DNA of 5,364 bases from SAR324 cluster bacterium. Its GTDB lineage: Bacteria; SAR324; JACQKK01. Shown here piece by piece: positions 4,982-5,364 of this stretch. Under the pieces are notes generated by a model. The model did not search any database and was not told the DNA's origin. It was given only the letters and a program-made list of their open reading frames with translations. The DNA lies in the NCBI GenBank assembly GCA_027296185.1, contig JAPUJL010000249.1, positions 1-5,364 on the forward strand. Direction: 5' to 3'. Within the stretch, counting starts at the first letter, position 1. Every line of letters begins with the position of its first letter. The position numbers were made by a program, and so were the translations under genes.

Positions 4982-5364
4982 ATGGACGCATTCACTCTGG
5001 ATTCGGCCTGGCGGTGGACGCGGCGCCACCTGCTACGCACCCGTCTCGACGCCTTGCTCACCGTGGGGGCGGGGCTCGCGATCGCATTCGTGGCGGTGCC
5101 CTTGGCGGTGTGGGTGGTGTCCGGCGCCGACTGGGGAGTGATCGCGGCCAATCGCCACCTGCTGCTGGTGGGCTCCTATCCGGCCGAGGAGGTGTGGCGG
5201 GTCTGGGCCGTCGTGTGGATGCTGATGGCCATGAGCGGCATTTCCCTGGGCGCCCTCACCGAATCGGCGCGGCTCGGCTGGAAGATCGTGGGCGCCGGAG
5301 CGGCGGCCCTGCTCCTGCTGGCGGCCCTTTCGGGGGCCTGGGAAGCCGCCCTCGCCGGCGCGTT
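4982..5364 (+). CDS. aapM: General L-amino-acid ABC transporter, second permease subunit (partial)
   Basis: N-terminal fragment, cut by the right edge after 127 codons; the full protein is usually about 380-430 residues. It begins MDAFTLDSAWRWTRRHLLRT, with a basic cytoplasmic N-terminus followed by a hydrophobic segment at about 23-46. The stretch WGVIAANRHLLLVGSYPAEE then VWRVWAVVWMLMAMSGISLG (residues 51-90) is the AapM/BztC pattern, with the second hydrophobic segment near 74-92 and a third near 102-120. The EAA loop expected in the C-terminal half is outside the window. It would partner AapQ in the inner membrane. The start lies 8 bases after the aapQ stop with AGGCGG just upstream, so the two are translated from one transcript. 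An ATPase gene (aapP) should follow beyond the edge. Confidence 0.93.
   Translation, partial: MDAFTLDSAWRWTRRHLLRTRLDALLTVGAGLAIAFVAVPLAVWVVSGADWGVIAANRHLLLVGSYPAEEVWRVWAVVWMLMAMSGISLGALTESARLGWKIVGAGAAALLLLAALSGAWEAALAGA

Overview
This is a GC-rich (roughly 65%) bacterial chromosome segment. The AapJ-AapQ-AapM gene order of a general L-amino-acid ABC transporter points to a proteobacterium, most likely alpha or gamma; the sequence does not allow a finer call. One gene appears to need UGA decoding as selenocysteine, which would make the host a Sec-decoding organism.

Layout. Positions 1-225 hold no convincing gene, only a terminator-like hairpin near 92-114. A 114-residue protein of unknown function (226-570, +) converges on a small helix-turn-helix regulator (578-874, -). 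About 350 bases of regulatory DNA (875-1222), with an AT-rich island, a direct repeat and a GC palindrome, separate that regulator from a rightward run of genes. These are an OsmC-family peroxiredoxin-like protein (1223-1687), a small cupin (1758-2051), a pyridoxamine-5'-phosphate-oxidase-like flavin-barrel protein (2122-2574), and the transporter genes aapJ (2577-3683), aapQ (3777-4973) and aapM (4982 to the right edge, incomplete). The rest of aapM, and the ATPase gene aapP expected after it, lie outside the window.

The main discovery is in the OsmC gene. It is interrupted by an in-frame TGA at 1415-1417. The frame then stays open for 89 more codons, encodes recognisable OsmC sequence with the second conserved cysteine, and ends at a normal stop. 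The TGA sits exactly where the family has its peroxidatic cysteine. It is followed at the right distance by a hairpin whose loop starts with G, as expected of a bacterial SECIS element. The best reading is a selenoprotein with Sec65 and Cys133 as its redox pair; a standard gene caller would truncate it to 64 residues or miss it.

The OsmC, cupin and flavin-barrel genes look like a small redox or detoxification group. The flavin-barrel gene is only 2 bases from aapJ, so the group may be co-transcribed with the amino-acid uptake system. The divergent HTH protein is a plausible local regulator, but that is inference from position.
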